This document shows positions 14,795-16,014 of a stretch of 16,014 nt of DNA, piece by piece. A program made the position numbers and the translations under genes. The notes beneath the pieces are model-generated. The model was given only the letters and a program-made list of their open reading frames with translations. It was not told where the DNA came from and searched no databases. Source of the stretch: Pseudomonadota bacterium. Its GTDB lineage: Bacteria > Pseudomonadota > Alphaproteobacteria > Acetobacterales > Acetobacteraceae. Each line of letters begins with the position of its first letter. Positions within the stretch are counted from its first letter, which is position 1. The stretch is from contig JAKBCJ010000058.1 in assembly GCA_021807975.1 (NCBI GenBank), positions 1-16,014 of the forward strand. Direction: 5' to 3'.

Positions 14795-16014
14795 ATGGCG
14801 CTGCGCTGCGATCTGATTATCCGCGATGCGACGGTCTTCGATGGGATGGGCACGCCCCGGTTCCAGGCCGATGTCGCGGTCACCGGCGACCGGATCGTGG
14901 GTGTCGGTGATCTGGGGAATTATGAAGGCGACCGGGATCTGGATGCCGATGGCCTGGCACTGGCGCCCGGATTTATCGACGCCCATACACATGACGACCG
15001 GGCTGTGCTGTGCGGGCCGGCGTGTATGCTGTGCAAGATGTCGCAGGGTGTGACCACCGTGGTGGTCGGCAACTGCGGGATATCCCTGTCGCCGGTGCGG
15101 ATGAAATCCCGCCCGGTGCCGCCGCTGGACCTGCTGGGCGACGAAACCTGGTTCGCATTCGACAGTTTCGGCGAATACGCTGATCGGCTGGCTCGCGATC
15201 CGTCCCCGGTGAACACCTATGCGCTGATCGGGCACATGTCGCTGCGGGTCGAGGCGATGAACGGCGACACACAGCGGGCAGCGACTGACAAGGAAGCCGA
15301 ACATATGCGGATCCGCCTGCGCGATGCGCTGGCGCAGGGCGCATCCGGATTTTCCACCGGGCTGTACTACCCTCCGAACATGATGGCGCCGACCGATGAG
15401 GTGATCGCGGTTGCCGAGGCGCTGCGGGCGTCGGGTGGGCTGTATGTCACGCATATGCGCGATGAGGCCAACGACGTGCTGCTGTCGATCGAGGAAACCC
15501 TGAAGATCGGGCGCGCCGTGGATGTGCCGGTGGTAATCAGCCACCACAAATGCTCGATGCCGGAGAATTTCGGCCGCAGCGCGCAAACCCTGCCGGTGAT
15601 CGATGCGGCGGCGCTGACGCAAAAGGTGGATTTCGACGTTTACCCGTACGCGGCGGGATCGACGGTGCTGATGCCGCACCGCCTGCGCAAGGATGTGCCG
15701 GTGCGGATTACGTGGTCGGTGCCGCATCCCGAAGTCGCCGGGCGGATGCTGGCCGATATCGCGATGGAATGGCAGATCGACCCCAAAGCAGCAGCGGAGC
15801 GGCTGGTGCCGGCCGGGGCGATCTACTTCCAAATGGACGAAGCGGATGTGCGGCGGATCATGACACACCGGCTGGCGATGATCGGCAGCGACGGGCTGCC
15901 GCACGACTCCTATCCGCATCCCCGGCTGTGGGGCACGTTCCCGCGCGTGCTGGGGCATTATGCGCGCGATCTGGGACTGTTCAGCCTGGAGGAAGCGGTG
16001 CGCAAAATGACCGG
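14795..16014 (+). CDS. N-acyl-D-amino-acid deacylase (D-aminoacylase), 3' end cut by window
   Basis: Zinc-dependent amidohydrolase that removes the acyl group from N-acyl-D-amino acids. The frame is open from the ATG at 14795 to the edge: 406 residues are visible, and the family is usually close to 500, so about a sixth is missing. All known ligand positions are present: HTH of APGFIDAHTHDD (H64, H66), the bridging cysteine in GNCGIS (C94), H220 in THMRDE, H250 in SHHK and D366 in SDG. Residues 220, 250 and 366 even match the numbering of the characterised Alcaligenes D-aminoacylase as I recall it. The start is preceded by a weak ribosome site; an ATG at 14782 is in another frame. No signal peptide, so it is cytoplasmic. 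With the amidase and HyuAB upstream it fits an amide or D-amino-acid scavenging theme. Confidence 0.9.
   Translation, partial: MALRCDLIIRDATVFDGMGTPRFQADVAVTGDRIVGVGDLGNYEGDRDLDADGLALAPGFIDAHTHDDRAVLCGPACMLCKMSQGVTTVVVGNCGISLSPVRMKSRPVPPLDLLGDETWFAFDSFGEYADRLARDPSPVNTYALIGHMSLRVEAMNGDTQRAATDKEAEHMRIRLRDALAQGASGFSTGLYYPPNMMAPTDEVIAVAEALRASGGLYVTHMRDEANDVLLSIEETLKIGRAVDVPVVISHHKCSMPENFGRSAQTLPVIDAAALTQKVDFDVYPYAAGSTVLMPHRLRKDVPVRITWSVPHPEVAGRMLADIAMEWQIDPKAAAERLVPAGAIYFQMDEADVRRIMTHRLAMIGSDGLPHDSYPHPRLWGTFPRVLGHYARDLGLFSLEEAVRKMT

Noticed and set aside
14756..15958. 400-codon minus-strand frame opposite the deacylase
   Set aside because: The plus-strand frame has every D-aminoacylase metal ligand, while the antisense product is low-complexity His/Arg/Gln-rich.

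Overview
The window looks like chromosomal DNA from a GC-rich alphaproteobacterium. An acetobacterial or rhodospirillalean host fits best, judging from the strong G/C third-position bias, an NAD-type isocitrate dehydrogenase, and a secreted protein of a kind I associate with that group. The host assignment is inference from gene style, not from a marker gene. There is no rRNA, tRNA, CRISPR array, transposase or phage gene. Both edges cut a gene: a transporter permease on the left and an amidohydrolase on the right.

Layout. (1) Bases 1-3338, plus strand: the last four genes of a LIV-type (branched-chain amino acid/amide, HAAT family) ABC importer, in the order permease LivH (5' cut), permease LivM, ATPase LivG, ATPase LivF. 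A periplasmic binding protein would be expected off the left edge. A strong hairpin at 3345-3384 separates livF from the convergent gene. (2) Bases 3402-6042, minus strand: an NAD-type isocitrate dehydrogenase, then a two-gene unit (small unknown membrane protein and AI-2E-family permease) joined by an ATGA overlap. (3) Bases 6211-11756, plus strand: an amidase-signature hydrolase with an extra C-terminal helical segment, followed by hydantoinase/oxoprolinase-type HyuA and HyuB subunits. (4) Bases 11757-12358: about 600 bases without a convincing gene. It has a GC-rich hairpin, a signal-peptide-like mini-ORF and two unusually AT-rich patches with palindromes. (5) Bases 12359-14266: a 635-residue beta-rich protein, probably secreted by a type I system, with a short C-terminal RTX-like motif. 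(6) Bases 14345-14734, minus strand: a small MAPEG-family membrane protein. (7) Bases 14795-16014, divergent from it: an N-acyl-D-amino-acid deacylase cut by the right edge, with all its expected metal ligands.

How they may work together. The importer, the amidase, the ATP-dependent HyuAB lactamase/hydantoinase and the D-acylamino acid deacylase all act on amide bonds of small amino-acid-like compounds. A scavenging region for cyclic amides, hydantoins or N-acylated D-amino acids is plausible. The units are separately transcribed, however, and no substrate can be read from sequence alone. The isocitrate dehydrogenase, AI-2E permease and MAPEG protein look like unrelated housekeeping or membrane genes. 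I see no clearly new biological system. The best leads are the amidase C-terminal fusion, the orphan RTX-like protein and the AT-rich regulatory-looking island before it.
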